The notes beneath the pieces are model-generated. The model saw nothing but the letters and a program-made list of their open reading frames with translations, did not search any database and was not told where the DNA came from. Below are positions 20,394 through 31,959 of a DNA stretch of 64,000 bases, piece by piece (position 1 is the first letter of the stretch; every line of letters begins with the position of its first letter). The position numbers were made by a program, and so were the translations under genes. The stretch spans positions 57,739,159-57,803,158 of the forward strand of contig CM049313.1 in NCBI GenBank assembly GCA_026874595.1. Reading direction: 5' to 3'. The DNA is from Sipunculus nudus (Eukaryota > Annelida > Sipuncula > Golfingiida > Sipunculidae).

Positions 20394-22057
20394 GTAGGTC
20401 TATGTGATATTTTCTGTTTCGACCAAGCCTTCTACCGTCCATGTGGCATCGATAAGTCGAATATCGCCTCGCCGGAACTATCGATTGAAGAATAAAATAA
20501 GTGATCTTGAACCTCAGCGCAGTTTGGTATATTATCTAATTAAAGCAACAAAAATGTTAACATTAAAAGAAAAACAATCTATAGACCATGTTCCTTAAGT
20601 TCAAGTCATTTAGTATTAGCCTGTTATTTTTATGAGCTGCCGAGCAAACCCTTACTTCTATCCTAAGAAAAATAACACTGCAATTAAATTTGTTAAACGT
20701 ATCCACTCTCTAACAGGGTATTACACCTGGATTATATAAATAACTTGTAGAACTTTCAGGATAAAAACTGTAATTTATTCTTCTATCTGTCTCTTAGCTG
20801 GACTGAAAACTGCATGTTTTCAAAAGCGGTTACGCCACCATGGCAGATGAATATTAGTATTATTACTGTGACGGGAGTTATGGATACAGGAATAAATTAT
20901 GTAGGCAGAATTTGAAAATTTAAGTCAGAAATGTGATCATTTGATACATGATTAAAATAACATAAATATCATTTGAAGTATTTCTTTACTGTTTGAACTT
21001 TTTCTTTCTAAGTTTGATTTGTTAACAGCTTTTTTTGTTAACAACTTATTAAAGTTTTTCACTCGATATACGTGTATTCTTAATTTAGATATGCTTCCGT
21101 CCATATATAAGAACTAGGCATTGATATTACATTTATGTCTTTTACTCAAATTATCGAACATAACAGACAACGGTCATTAGCTTTTCTATGTCGACTTGAC
21201 AGAGTTATAAATATATTAAGCATTTATCACTTGGTCACGAGACGTTACTCGAACACACTATTTCTGTCATCGTTTGTCAATCATTTATGAACGATTCTTA
21301 CGAATCTTCACCTTTGATCGCCGGGTCATGTATAATTGAAATATTTGCAACAAAATAAAAAAAAAAAAACAAGCTGACTCTTCCAGCGTGTATGTCAACA
21401 ATAGTTAAGGGTGCTCAGTATCAAAGTCTCAATTTTGATTAAATGAGCAGCAATATTAGAATTCCGTTCCAAGTCATACATCCATAGAATATGCATTAAT
21501 TTGTGATTATGCTGCATTCAAAATGAGTAATCGCATGGCCTTATAACAGATTTGATTGAATGGCGGGTGTATAAAGTGGAACACATTAGGAGAACATTTT
21601 GGGGAAGGAGGATTCGGTATCTTATATATTCAGTCTGTCAAATATACTGTATATTGGGAACATGTAATGATATATTTATGATACAGTATATGATTTACGG
21701 ATTTTATTTTCAGCAGGTCGAAGAATAAAGTCGAATAATTTCATGTTTATTCCACTGATATTGATTTGCAGCTAGCCTACACTCCTTTCGCAACGGTTAT
21801 ACACTGTAGTCGTTCAATATCTCCTTCTCGTTTACCGCTGCTTTATATATCAAGGTTTTCTGAGTTTCCACGCCAGGGTTGACACAGGGCCATGAATTGT
21901 AATCAGACCGATGAGGGCGTGGTATCGCTTTGATATCGCTGACCTTACACAACCTCTTGCTTGCAGATACTTAATTTAATACAAACTATACTAACACAGT
22001 CTTATGAACTTTGTTTTTTATTGTATATAGAATATAGGACTGCTGTGATAATATAAT
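20394..22057. other. No gene recognised
   Basis: AT-rich sequence without recognisable domains or clear repeats. Confidence 0.35.
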
Positions 22058-22675
22058 CAGAGTTGGTCCCGAGTACATTTTTAATTACGAGTACTGAGTA
22101 TTTTTAAAGTACTTGAGTACGATTACAAGGACTTTATTGCTTTTTATAAAAGCACTCGAGTACGAGTACCGAGTACACTAAATGTGCCCATGAGTACTTT
22201 AACGAGTATTTGTAGGTGTTAAGTTTCCTATGTCGTTGAGTTATACAAGAACACACTTAGGATGCAATTAAACATGCTAAATTCATTATTTAAGGAACAT
22301 TTAAGTCTCAAAAGTGCGGTCCCTCCTTCATGCTCTCTGAGACCGGGGAATCTTCCCGGAAATAATCTTCCCATTGTTTACTAACTGTGATAAATATGTT
22401 TGGAAAAGTCATAGTGCAACCGCCTTGATTACAGTAGGCAATCGCTGCAATGTTGTTTGTAATATATTTGGCATTCTTTGAATTAGGAAGAGTCGAAATA
22501 TATGTTTCAAGTACTCGAAAATACACATGAACGTAATCGTTTTTATGAGTACTTGCAGTGTACTCGAGTACTAGTTCAAGTACTTTTGCCATTTTTATAG
22601 AGGTACTCAAGTACGAGTATTGAGTACTCTAAAAAGTACTCATGGGTACGAGAACTTTTGTACCCAACTTGACTG
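22058..22675. mobile_element. hAT-like non-autonomous element rich in GAGTACT
   Basis: The left end reads CAGAGTTGGTCCCGAGTAC and the reverse complement of the right end reads CAGTCAAGTTGGGTAC, similar inverted ends of the CAG-type seen in hAT elements. Both flanks of the element are packed with GAGTACT and CGAGTAC words, in both orientations, that can fold on each other. No transposase was found and no 8-bp target duplication is obvious, so the family call is tentative. Confidence 0.45.
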
Positions 22676-24163
22676 TAACGCCCTTAACAACTCAGCTTCA
22701 TTCACGGACTTCTGAGGCTCAAGGGTAGGTTACAGGACTCAAAGATTTTGAGTTCGAAACTCAGCTGAGGCGGTGAGATTTTTCATTTTTAATGGGGAGA
22801 CTGTGTCATGTTTCATTAACAAACGAGTGCGCCTTTCGGAGGTTCCTCGGTGTTATGACGAGGCAATGGGGATGACACATACCCCGGACCCGCAGGAGTG
22901 GTACATCGAACCTGCTTGACACCAAGATAATCGAGTATAAGCCCTTTCATGTAGTCAGAAAATGGAAAGGAACTCTGCAGATGTACATAGTCAGGCAAGT
23001 ATTAAAACAGGGAGGCGGCCGGTTCCCACCAACAAACCAAATCTTAAAAAAAAATCAGCTTCGTTTATATGCCAAGTGTTATTTAACCCAGCAAAACCCT
23101 TCAAACTCTAACCTGTGTGATAAACATAGTACCTTACAATTAACAGATTATAGGCTACCCCCTCCCATAATGTGTTTTCCTATAGTCATGGTAAATTATT
23201 ATTATATGTCTATTTTCACATTAGAATAGACTGGTATTGCCAGTCATCCACTATGACTGACCATTCCTAACACAGCCGATCATTCACCAAACTCACATAT
23301 AAATATACAGTTGTATCCGTCCCGATACTATTGTTTAACTATTTTTTTATAATATGATTTCTTATATTTTTTGTTTTGTACAGTGACTTTCCTGTAACAT
23401 AAACACAATAGACGCATTACAATAGGTTCCACAACAGGCTCTTGAAATGTTCCAGTTATTTATAATAACTAATGTGGCTGATGTTAATCTGAAGTACATG
23501 TTCTTGTTTTCTGCTTCTCACAGATGATTAGTTCCCGCGAATAAATGTACAATAACGGCTTGGAGTAAAATGTGTTTTACGATGCTACTGTATAAACATA
23601 CGGTCAGCATTGTTTCGACTTATTCCGCCTTTTGGGCAAATACAAAACATTTTCCGTTTTCGGTGCGGAATGAGCGTTCAAAGGGAAATCCAAGCGTTTT
23701 TGTACCCCTTTTTTTAAATGTTTTAAACGGTTTGGACTATAAGGATAAATAAACTTTGCTCCAAAATGTTCGAGCATGGCAGAAAGCGTACATTATGTAG
23801 CATATGTGACCCAAAATGCTGGCACGATATACACGCGTCTGTAAACAACCCTGTCGTTTATAAACTATGTATAGGCCTAAAGCGTATATACATTTTAAGA
23901 CGGCACTTACTAAACATGTGCATGGAGGTTCATTGATTCGTATTGGATTTGTTTTGAATGCACTCTCAGAGCAGGACTCAAAATATTGAATGGAAAAAAT
24001 ATCGTATCGTTCCTTTCCCATGAATTCCGGCCCATGTCACCCCTGTTTTGCCTTCCCGTCGTACGAGGCGGTTTGATAACATTTTTATAATTTGTAAAAC
24101 AAAGTCCTGCCACGAGAAACCAGGCTTATATAGCTTGCAAAGAAGAATATTAACTTACGAGGA
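22676..24163. other. No gene recognised
   Basis: No domain recognised. A tRNA-like T-arm (GAGTTCGAAACTC) at about 22750 has no convincing rest of a tRNA around it. Confidence 0.35.
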
Positions 24164-24760
24164 TATAGTCCAGCGGTTAAGCTCCCATATTTGGATGAAT
24201 TTTGCAAACAATGAAAGAAGCATAAAAGTTAGCAAACCAATTTTTTCTTTGGTTCTCATTGATGAATTTCAGATATAGGGCAAAGCTGAAAATAAATTAT
24301 CTTGGCCAAAATCCAAGATTATTTGAGTTATAATGTCCTGAAAGTTCTCTAATACAATGTTGTTTTGTTTTTACTGAGAAATGCAATTTTTGAGGTTTCA
24401 AACCTCTCCAGGTACTAATTAGCTGGTTTTTATCAAAATTTGGTAATATTCCCAAAAGTCCAGCGGTTATAAGCTGTTTATTGAGAAAAATTGTGCAAAA
24501 GATGAAAGAAGAATGAAACTTTGCATAATAATTTTCCAGACCATACTCTATATGTACAGATATGGGGCCGAGCGAAATTCATCATATTTTTGTAAGGACC
24601 AAGATGGCGGCCAAGCTTGCCACCGAAATATAAAATACAAATGCAGCAGATTATATTTCTCCATGAATGCATTGCAAGTGCAATGTTCCTATGTTATTAG
24701 GGTCGAGAAATTCATTTACAAGGGTTTCAGGTCTATATAATGAATTTGTGAAAAAAAAGT
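24164..24760. repeat. ~297-bp tandem repeat, two units
   Basis: The phrase AGTCCAGCGGTTA occurs at about 24167 and 24458. Each is followed by a TTTTGCAAAMRATGAAAGAAG segment and an AGATATRGGGC segment in the same order. Confidence 0.6.
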
Positions 24761-26419
24761 CTGGTTTTGCTAGTATTGAAATTGTACTAGAATTGTCTTT
24801 TTTACCAGCACAACTTTTTTTATTACCTTTCTGAAATTAAATATATTAGTTAATTTTTAGTATGTGAACACTATGTCTCTTTCAGTGTGATGAAAAGGAC
24901 ACTCGAATTGTAAATCGTTCGTCTCTCTTCATCGGCAACCAAGTTTCTGTTCCCGATCCGATGTTCCTATGAGAGTGGGTTGTAGTGCTCCGTACAGTGT
25001 ATGTTGCTTTCTTTGTGTCCTCTGATTCAATCCACCACTTCGCCATTCGAGCCATTGAAAGTGCTTTGTATTATAACCAGGTGTACAATCCATGTAAAAC
25101 AAATTTTATTTGTTTATAAGTTAATGGCTCTTTTGCCTTGAGGTGATTGTGCAGCTTCCAGACTCTTTGCTTGTATGAAGACAGAATCAGTTCATATTTA
25201 GAGGCTCACAACATTATGCTGTATGCTACGCTTTCTTTTAAAATGATAGATTTAGGCCTGTTGGTATCACTTTCTATTAAATGAGAATGAGGTTACCCCT
25301 ATGATAAAGATGGTATGTTGTCAGAAAGAAGTCATAACCTATCGTTAGGACATTGGAGCAAATCTCTTGGTTTGTGGGGAGATTTCACCATTATGCTATT
25401 GAGACATCGACGGGGTTCGAACCGGGGACCTACAACCACGTCCTTAACAACAGGCGACGTTCTAGCCCCGTATATACTATCTATACTGTGGTCAGTGTGG
25501 TGATGGTAAGTGACAGGATCTGGACACAGTGAGACACCTGTGAAGTTTGCTGTTTACCTGCTACATTGGTAATATGGTTGGTAATCCTTACCGATATGCT
25601 AACATTGGCTTTGCATTTCCAAGTGTTGTCTTTAAATACTTTGTTTGCTTACATAATGTACACTTTTAATAAATGGTATAATAATTAGGAATAAGAAATA
25701 TTTGCTTCATTTACTGAAATAATATATCTTTACGTGCACGGGATGCAAAATTGTAGATCGTAATGAACCTTGCACAAAAGATAAAAAAACCGATAGTTAG
25801 TAAGTTGGAATTGTGGGTGTTTTACCAAGAGGAAAACGCTCTTGTCCTGTCAAATCCTAAATATATTATTCAGGCACAGGTTCATGAAAAAATGCTGGCA
25901 ATATTACAATAAATGCTGCAATAAACTGTTCTGGTCAGTAATAAATTTTGGAAGTAGTCTTACGATACAGAGGCGTAGCAAGGATTTATTTGGGGGGGGG
26001 GGGGGGGTATGTTCCCTTGATGAAGCGAGGGGTATGAAATACCAGTTTCCTAAGCATCCTGCATTTTGGCATAAAACTGACATAAAGGGAAAGTGTAACT
26101 GTACAATACAAGAAATGAAAATACATTGAATTTGCCATTTTGTGATTTTCTTATTTTTTTCCTTTGTGGAATATTGCCATGGTAACAAATACTTGAGTAC
26201 AAGTCGGGTGATACTTATCAAGTTCCCTCATTCAAACGTTGCTCCATGTTTCGCCCCCCAAAAGAAACTCGTCTTTACTCAGTTATAAACACCAATCGTA
26301 TTTTCTGTATACATTCTAACTTCAAACGGGTGATGTTCGTATGACCAATGCCAAAATTTCGGTAGTCGGGATGGTACGGGCCAATAATATGACGTGGAAT
26401 TATTACTGCACTCAAGACA
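24761..26419. other. No gene recognised; SINE-like piece and poly-G tract
   Basis: About 25400-25480 on the minus strand contains GGTTCGAACCCC, a B-box-like word, with a weak tRNA-like context, perhaps a tRNA-derived SINE fragment. At 25970-26007 the words GGCGTAGCAAGGA and a 15-G run form one member of the poly-G family described in the findings. Nothing else was recognised. Confidence 0.35.
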
Positions 26420-26515
26420 ATGCGGTCGTTTAGCCGGTATCGGGACAGACCTGTTCGTCTCCAGATTCTGCTGGCCGTGGGTACAGCCCATACGCGGGCG
26501 GGCAACAGTTCCAAG
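26420..26515 (+). CDS. Possible short first exon
   Basis: An ATG at 26420 opens 32 codons, basic at first and then weakly hydrophobic (L-Q-I-L-L-A-V-G-T-A), ending in phase 0 at a GTATGT donor. Phase and strand fit the lectin exon at 28919. The opposite strand is also open here, so this is weak. Confidence 0.15.
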
Positions 26516-26802
26516 GTATGTGATGGATTGATTAGTACTTAAAGAGAGCTATAGGTTCAATGTATTTTGCATTTTGCATTGCAATCGAAATAATCCATGT
26601 CTCAATAAAACTATATGAATTTTTTGATGTATTGTGTATAGCTGTAGGTGGGCCTTTCCAAGCGGTCCGGTCCATATATCAAAATATCATTAAAAAACAT
26701 TTGGGGTTTTCAATTTTGCTTTTATTGTACATAATTAACTCATCATATATATTTGTTCAAAAAGTGAAAAAAAAAAAAAACCGAATATGACTTTAGGCCT
26801 TA

Positions 26803-27077
26803 AGCCCGTTTTCTATGTACGCTTTTCTGCGCGCTTTTCATCGCGCAGAATTGTGACAATGTACGCTTTTCATCGCGCTAGCATTCATCGCAATGAAAAA
26901 AAGTCGATTTCTGTTCGACTTTTTTGCTCGCTTTTTGCCCTGTTAAGTAAAAACAGTAAACAGTAAACAGTACCCCAGATTCAGTGCATCTACCCCACAT
27001 TTAAAGTATATTCAGCGCGGTTTACAGCTTGTTGATTTTAAGCGCGATGAAATTTCAGCGTACATGGAAAACCGGCC
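26803..27077. mobile_element. 275-bp PIF/Harbinger-type MITE
   Basis: The ends are inverted repeats (AGCCCGTTTTCTATGTACGC, and the reverse complement of the right end reads GGCCGGTTTTCCATGTACGC). TTA duplications lie at 26800-26802 and 27078-27080. The interior repeats CATCGCGC words. TTA/TAA targets are the signature of PIF/Harbinger transposases. Confidence 0.75.
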
Positions 27078-27320
27078 TTATATATTGTACCCATGTACAT
27101 CGACATATTAGTCAGAACAGCTGAGTCTACATAACATGAGTTTTTGACCTTGATTTTGATAATGACCTTGGTCTTGTTTGGAATGTTTGATTCCAACGTA
27201 TACCCTTTCAACAAGGTCTGGTTCGGATTTACAGGGGCGTAGCCAGGATTGAGGGAGGGGAGGGGGCCATGATCAGTGGCGGATCCAGAAATAAGAAAAC
27301 GGGGGGGGGGGGGGGGGGTT

Positions 27321-27740
27321 GCTAATATGCATGTATAGGTACAATGAAAACTGTTATATACGTGTATATGTATGTATATATTATTATTGTTATCACTACT
27401 AATGTTATTACTATACTTTATATAGTTTAGTGTATAAAAACATGTTTATGTTTGTTTAAAATTTTCAATAATGAACCATGGTTTCATTAAGGTAAGTTAC
27501 AAGTACATGGGGGGTATGGGAAGGGATGCTAATATGCATGTACGGGTACTATGAAAACTGTTATATATACGTATATATGTATGTATATCTTATTATTTTT
27601 ATTGTTTTTACTATAATTATTATTACTATAGTATATAGTGTATACACATTTTAGTGTATGAAAACATGTTTTTGTTTTTTAAATTATCAATTATGAACCA
27701 TTGTTACATTAAAGTTACTTGCAGGTACATAGGGAGGGTA
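27321..27740. repeat. 207-bp tandem repeat, two units
   Basis: GCTAATATGCATGTA occurs at 27321 and 27528, with the same following text (CTGTTATATA, AAAACATGTTT, AATTATGAACCAT). It is preceded by GGCGGATCCAGAAATAAG and an 18-G run at about 27300. Confidence 0.75.
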
Positions 27741-28062
27741 TGGGAGGGGGTTTCCCCTCCCATATTGGGAATTTTTTTTAATATGCAATGAATAGAAGCG
27801 TTTTGAGGCTATTTTCACAAAAAAAAAAGGATTTCCTGTTCCTGAAAACTGTTCCCCTATGTCTTTGCGTTATGTAGTCAAACTGTAGAGAGGTTCAATA
27901 TTTACTATTTATATTTCTTCAAAATAAGTATATAAAATTTCAATCGTTTACAACATGTTAAAGTCAATGGCAAAGGCGCATTTACGTTTATAACTTGCAT
28001 AATATTATCTTTTAAATGTAATGCTCGGAGTGAAAAAACTGATATGTTGAAGTCTTGTGTTA

Positions 28063-28368
28063 GGCAAAAAAATAAGGTTTGGTTCTCAGGCACCTTTTCC
28101 CAGAAATCAGCACGGCCGGGCGATATTTTATTTTTTACCTTTTTTGTATATTTTCATAAAAATGTCATATGAAAAGGCAAAAGCTTGAAAATAACAGAAA
28201 TTTTTGCTAAACAGGTAAAAGCACTACATAACAAAGGAAATCTTATCAAAATTGTATTATTTTATCTTCTTGAAAGATGAAAATAAATATTAAACATTTT
28301 GATGCGGGGAGTAAAAATTGACGCGGGCGGTACCTGAGAACCATACCTTTATTATTTATTTTTTGGCC
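28063..28368. mobile_element. 306-bp PIF/Harbinger-type MITE, copy A
   Basis: Flanked by TTA at 28060-28062 and 28369-28371. The inverted ends contain GGC(C)AAAAA, then GGTTTGGTTCTCAGGCACC on the left and GGTACCTGAGAACCATACC on the right. It is closely related to the element at 40069-40405. Confidence 0.8.
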
Positions 28369-28710
28369 TTAAACTTTGCATTTTACCGGTGTCCGTGGTC
28401 TCGACAGTACACAAGACTCAGATCGCGAGTGCGAGTACTGGTATAACCAGAGGAGCCGTGAGATTGTTCACGGTCGACTACAACCAGGTTCTTGTGCTCT
28501 GCATTTGTACTGCAGGTGTTCATTAAGATCCTCATCCTCAACTAATGAATTTGAAAGTAATAAACTGCAGATATCTTAAATAAAATCTAAATGCTAATTA
28601 ATAAAAAGAAATATAAAAAACGAAAATTAATCACGAAAATTGGATAATTAGATGAAAGGAGAGATAATGAAGCTCAGCAGGGGCCTCCACTGATAGCAAA
28701 GGCCATTTAA

Positions 28711-28713
<3 letters not shown>

Positions 28714-28772
<59 letters not shown>
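28714..28772. repeat. (TA)n microsatellite
   Basis: An uninterrupted TA run of about 59 bases. Confidence 0.95.
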
Positions 28773-28776
<4 letters not shown>

Positions 28777-28828
28777 TTTTAGTATTAGCTTAAGTGAAAT
28801 TCCGAAAGGACGGCAAGGACTGGATGCG

Positions 28829-28887
28829 ACCGGGGGGGGGGGGGCATGGCCCCCTGCGGCCCCCCCCCCCCACCTGGCTACGCCCCT
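28829..28887. repeat. Poly-G / poly-C foldback with CTGGCTACGCCCC end
   Basis: A G12 run and a C13 run lie head to head around GCATGGCCCCCTGCGGC, followed by CACCTGGCTACGCCCC. It lies 32 bases before the acceptor of the plus-strand lectin exon. Confidence 0.6.
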
Positions 28888-28918
28888 TATTTATATTCAC
28901 ACATGGAATTTGCTTTAG

Positions 28919-29155
28919 GAGTGCCCTTCAGGCTACAGGGTCTATCAAGAGAACTGCTACAAGTTCTTCCCTAGCAATGTGGTCACCTGGGCTCAGGCCC
29001 GCATCATATGCAAGAACGATGGAACTGATCTGGCTCGGTTACCCAGCCTCGCCCATATCCGGTATGTTTTGTCGAACCTGGGAAACAACCAAATATGGAC
29101 ACTTGCTAATGACCATAGATCTGAGGGCAGGTTTGAGTATGACACGAATGAACCG
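28919..29155 (+). CDS. C-type lectin domain, N-terminal half exon
   Basis: After a TTTGCTTTAG acceptor this 237-nt exon (79 codons, phase 0 to 0) reads E-C-P-S-G-Y-R-V-Y-Q-E-N-C-Y-K-F-F, W-A-Q-A-R-I-I-C, G-T-D-L-A-R-L-P, W-T-L-A-N-D-H-R and G-R-F-E-Y-D-T-N-E-P, then a GTAAGT donor. It is the first half of a C-type lectin-like domain and a clear paralogue of the minus-strand exon at 18257-18492. The second half was not found downstream before 35 kb, so this may be an orphan exon, or the partner may lie across a long intron or outside the window. Confidence 0.7.
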
Positions 29156-29196
29156 GTAAGTTGACCAGAAGCCACAGGAATCCGGTACCGTCCACA

Positions 29197-29470
29197 CCGC
29201 CCCCCCCCCCCCTACCGGTCTTCAAATGCTCCCCCACCCGATCTCCCAACCCTACCCGCTGTCTTCCAACCCGACTCCCGCCCGATCTCCCAACCCTATA
29301 TCCCTTCCCGGTCTTCAAACTATACCCCCTCCCCGGTCTTCCAATCTTACCCCAGGTCTTCAAACCCTACTCCACACACACCGGTCTTAAAAACCCTTCC
29401 CCCGTTCTTCCAACCCTACACCTCGGTCTTCCAACCATAGCTCCCGGTCTTCCAACCCTAACCTCGGTAA
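29197..29470. repeat. Pyrimidine-rich degenerate repeat (CCGGTCTTCCAACCCTA)
   Basis: Variants of GGTCTTCCAACCCTA recur every 17-30 bases over about 270 bases. Proline-rich open frames here are products of the repeat. Confidence 0.75.
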
Positions 29471-30380
29471 CCTCGAGTGAGGTTGCTTTTTTATGTAAAG
29501 TGGAACCTCTACTTACGGGCACCGCTGTTCTACTGTAAACAATGATTTAATTCGGTAATTAAATAAAGCACAGAATGGCGGGAAATGTGATTTACAGAGA
29601 CTTTGATTTGTTATCATTTAAAACTCAGTAAATCACTGATATATAGAATGTAGGGGCTGGGTTTCAATCAACGGCAAACGCACCAACATAAGTTTCATAG
29701 CGTCTCACTGACAGAAAAGTGTCAAATGATATCTACAAATCACAGGCCACATAATATACGTTTAACATAATAATCCGTTATTGATGGACATAGACAGTGA
29801 CGTAGGGTTTGCTCTGATAACTAAGAGAACCAGATGAAAGGTACTATAAGAAATAAAAAGAGCGCGGGTTCCTTTGGTCATAATTACCTTTGTACATTGT
29901 AGTATTATCAAAGTCAAAACTTTAACAAAGAGGAGTGATTGATATTCTGTGGTTTTCTTTTGGTAAGGTACGTTTTGGATCGATGATTTGAACTGTAGAG
30001 GGACAGAAAGCAGCCTTCGGTCGTGACTACACAGAAGAGGATATGGAGTCCACAATGGTCGGCTGACCAAGGCTGTCAAAGTCACGTGGTCATATACAGA
30101 AAACAAAGTCAGTATACCACATCTTTTCATTTCTCCAAATACGCCAAGCAGGCAGAAGCGTGAAAGAGTGAATATTTTCATACAAAGTACAAATTTCAAC
30201 TTTGCCTTTAAAAACAAAGTAATAAGAAAAAATATTGCCCACTTGCTGCAAAAGTCCATGAAGTAATATATTTATTCCTATGTGGCCTTATGGACGTCAT
30301 ACATTAACTCCCGAGATCGTAACATTTCTGTTAAGTATTCAATCAAAACCTTGTTCCAGTCAATATATATATATATATAT
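29471..30380. other. No gene recognised; one 165-codon minus-strand frame
   Basis: A minus-strand frame from 30259 to 29762 is long for such AT-rich DNA and hydrophobic in parts, but it has no motif I know and no evident splice or promoter context. It could be a fragment of a mobile element or chance. Confidence 0.25.
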
Positions 30381-30488
30381 AAGGTAAAGAGAAAGAGTTC
30401 CGCCTTTAAGATAGACTTGCTTGTTTATTAATACACGTTTAACAAGTTAGTCTATCTAAAAGGCCTCACTCTTTTTCTCTTTACCTAT
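30381..30488. mobile_element. Short foldback element (about 107 bp)
   Basis: AAGGTAAAGAGAAAGAGT, then AAGATAGACTTG, is mirrored by CAAGTTAGTCTATCT, then ACTCTTTTTCTCTTTACCT, giving a hairpin with a loop of only about 20 bases. It lies between two TA runs. Confidence 0.6.
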
Positions 30489-30530
30489 ACACTTCGACTA
30501 CAGACTAACACGGCTATACCATTAATAATA

Positions 30531-30587
<57 letters not shown>

Positions 30588-30591
30588 TATA
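30531..30591. repeat. (TA)n microsatellite
   Basis: About 60 bases of TA. Confidence 0.95.
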
Positions 30592-30841
30592 TTGTAAAAG
30601 AGATATGTAAAGTATCAATAATACCTGTTTAAGCGTTTTGGCATACACTCTAAAAATCAATAAAATTTCCCCCCCGAAAATTTCGAGCAACCGCGTGTTG
30701 AACTTCGAAAAATCGAGCAGGAGGGCGTCCTCTATGTGTGGGAACAACTACCAATAGCAGTACGTGTGTGACGACTACTTCGGCCGCCCAGATAACCCGG
30801 TCGTATGTCCTAAACTGAAGAACGTTCCCACTCACGCATTA

Positions 30842-31459
30842 TAGTCCGTTCCAGCACCCCTGTCCACCTGTTTTTTTTCGCGATTATCTCTACATAAGAC
30901 AAACTTGCAAAACAAAATTTGCACCAATGGCATAAAGAGGCAAAAGCGTAATTTTTGGTACCTTACCTACTCAAAATATATATATTATTCACTTTACGGC
31001 CTGGTTGACATATCTCATATATATCCGTGGTTCATGGCGTCCCTAATAAGTGGCCATTGTTTATCCTTCTTGGATATGGAGATAAAGTAATGTGACGTAA
31101 CAGTGAAGCGCGTGCACGCGGAGAATACAATTGTCGCTGTAAACAGGGGTCGGCAGCTCTTGATTATTGGTCCCATGAATATGGGCGCCTCTTTAGTACG
31201 TCACGTCTATTATGACGTCATCACTAATCCCTGATATGCCCATTTCTCAGATTAGTGGCAAGATGTCGCTAAAGAATAGACTATTATAGTTACTCATAAA
31301 ATGGTTTTAAATTGTTTATAGGAAAATAACATAAGGTAGGCTATTATTTCCATATTAGTTAATTACGCTTTTTCCTCTTTCTTCCCCAAGGTCAAACAGT
31401 TCTGGCGTTCTTTGATTCACAGATAAATAATCGCGAAAAAGGGGTACTGGAACGGACTA
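30842..31459. mobile_element. 618-bp MITE with TA duplication
   Basis: The ends are inverted repeats: TAGTCCGTTCCAGCACCCC on the left, and TAGTCCGTTCCAGTACCCC as the reverse complement of the right, each followed after a few bases by TTTTTTCGCGATTAT. TA lies outside both ends (30840-30841, 31460-31461), as for Tc1/mariner-type elements. The interior holds TGACGTCA at 31213. No transposase was seen. Confidence 0.75.
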
Positions 31460-31596
31460 TAGTCAATGAACGAAACTCGGAATACGGGTTCATATAATTA
31501 GTCCATATTTTTGTTTTGGCATAACTGATATAAAAATTGACAATGTTATTGTTATTGTTAAGCAGGAATGTATTAATACCAAAGGCGTTAGTCTGA

Positions 31597-31827
31597 AGCG
31601 AACTGATACCTTCAGCGTATAGCGTTGCTACCAGCCAGTGTGAAGGATTTGAGTGCCCAGATTGTTCTTACGTAGGCGTGATCACAAACAGATTCCCCAA
31701 CAGCGGCAGGATGCGACAAGATGATGACGTCACCGTGGCGCCTTGTGACGTCACGAGTGGCTCATCCTGGCGCTCGCTTTATCTGCTTGTACAGAGGTAT
31801 TGTCTTCCACCGGGCTTGGACTCTTGA
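31597..31827 (+). CDS. Unassigned Cys-containing open frame
   Basis: Seventy-six codons without an early ATG contain T-S-Q-C-E-G-F-E-C-P-D-C and D-V-T-V-A-P-C-D-V-T. GC content is high for the area. It could be an exon, or simply CpG-rich promoter DNA, because it overlaps two TGACGTCA sites. The family is not recognised. Confidence 0.2.
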   Translation, partial: SELIPSAYSVATSQCEGFECPDCSYVGVITNRFPNSGRMRQDDDVTVAPCDVTSGSSWRSLYLLVQRYCLPPGLDS

Positions 31828-31958
31828 CGTACACACTAAAAGTGTTCATATGTTCATAAGACATCATAGAAAACTATGTAGATCTTAAGAGCTATTCACC
31901 TGCCTTTAGTGTGGTATTTATGTGATTTCTGGTTTACTCTGCGGACATACTGATGAAC
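31725..31958 (+). promoter_or_regulatory. Possible promoter with two CRE sites and a short first exon
   Basis: Two perfect TGACGTCA (CREB/ATF) sites lie at 31725-31732 and 31746-31753 in a GC-richer stretch. About 200 bases downstream an ATGAACG is followed directly by a GTAAGT donor, which could be a first coding exon of only a few codons on the plus strand. No downstream coding exon was identified, so this is a hypothesis. Confidence 0.2.
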
Positions 31959-31959
31959 G

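Noticed and set aside
22730-22780. Possible tRNA T-arm (GAGTTCGAAACTC)
   Set aside because: A paired T-arm exists, but no D-arm, anticodon arm or acceptor stem could be assembled around it.
25400-25480. Possible tRNA gene (GGTTCGAACC)
   Set aside because: The T-arm stem does not pair properly and there is no acceptor stem. At most a SINE fragment.
26275-26514. Minus-strand frames that could be a Tc1 transposase fragment
   Set aside because: No DDE-type motif or helix-turn-helix could be aligned, and both strands are open here by composition.
28376-28579. 67-codon plus-strand frame with several cysteines, upstream of the lectin exon
   Set aside because: It abuts the MITE end, lacks a convincing acceptor/donor pair, and the Cys spacing fits no family I know.
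28993-29175. Minus-strand frame over the lectin exon
   Set aside because: It is the antisense of a plus-strand CTLD exon with correct splice sites.
29106-29538. Proline-rich and glycine-rich frames on opposite strands
   Set aside because: They are reading products of the pyrimidine-rich GGTCTTCCAACCCTA repeat and poly-C runs.
30514-30747. Frame with a long Ile/Tyr repeat
   Set aside because: It translates the (TA)n run. The frame at 33457-33642 was rejected for the same reason.
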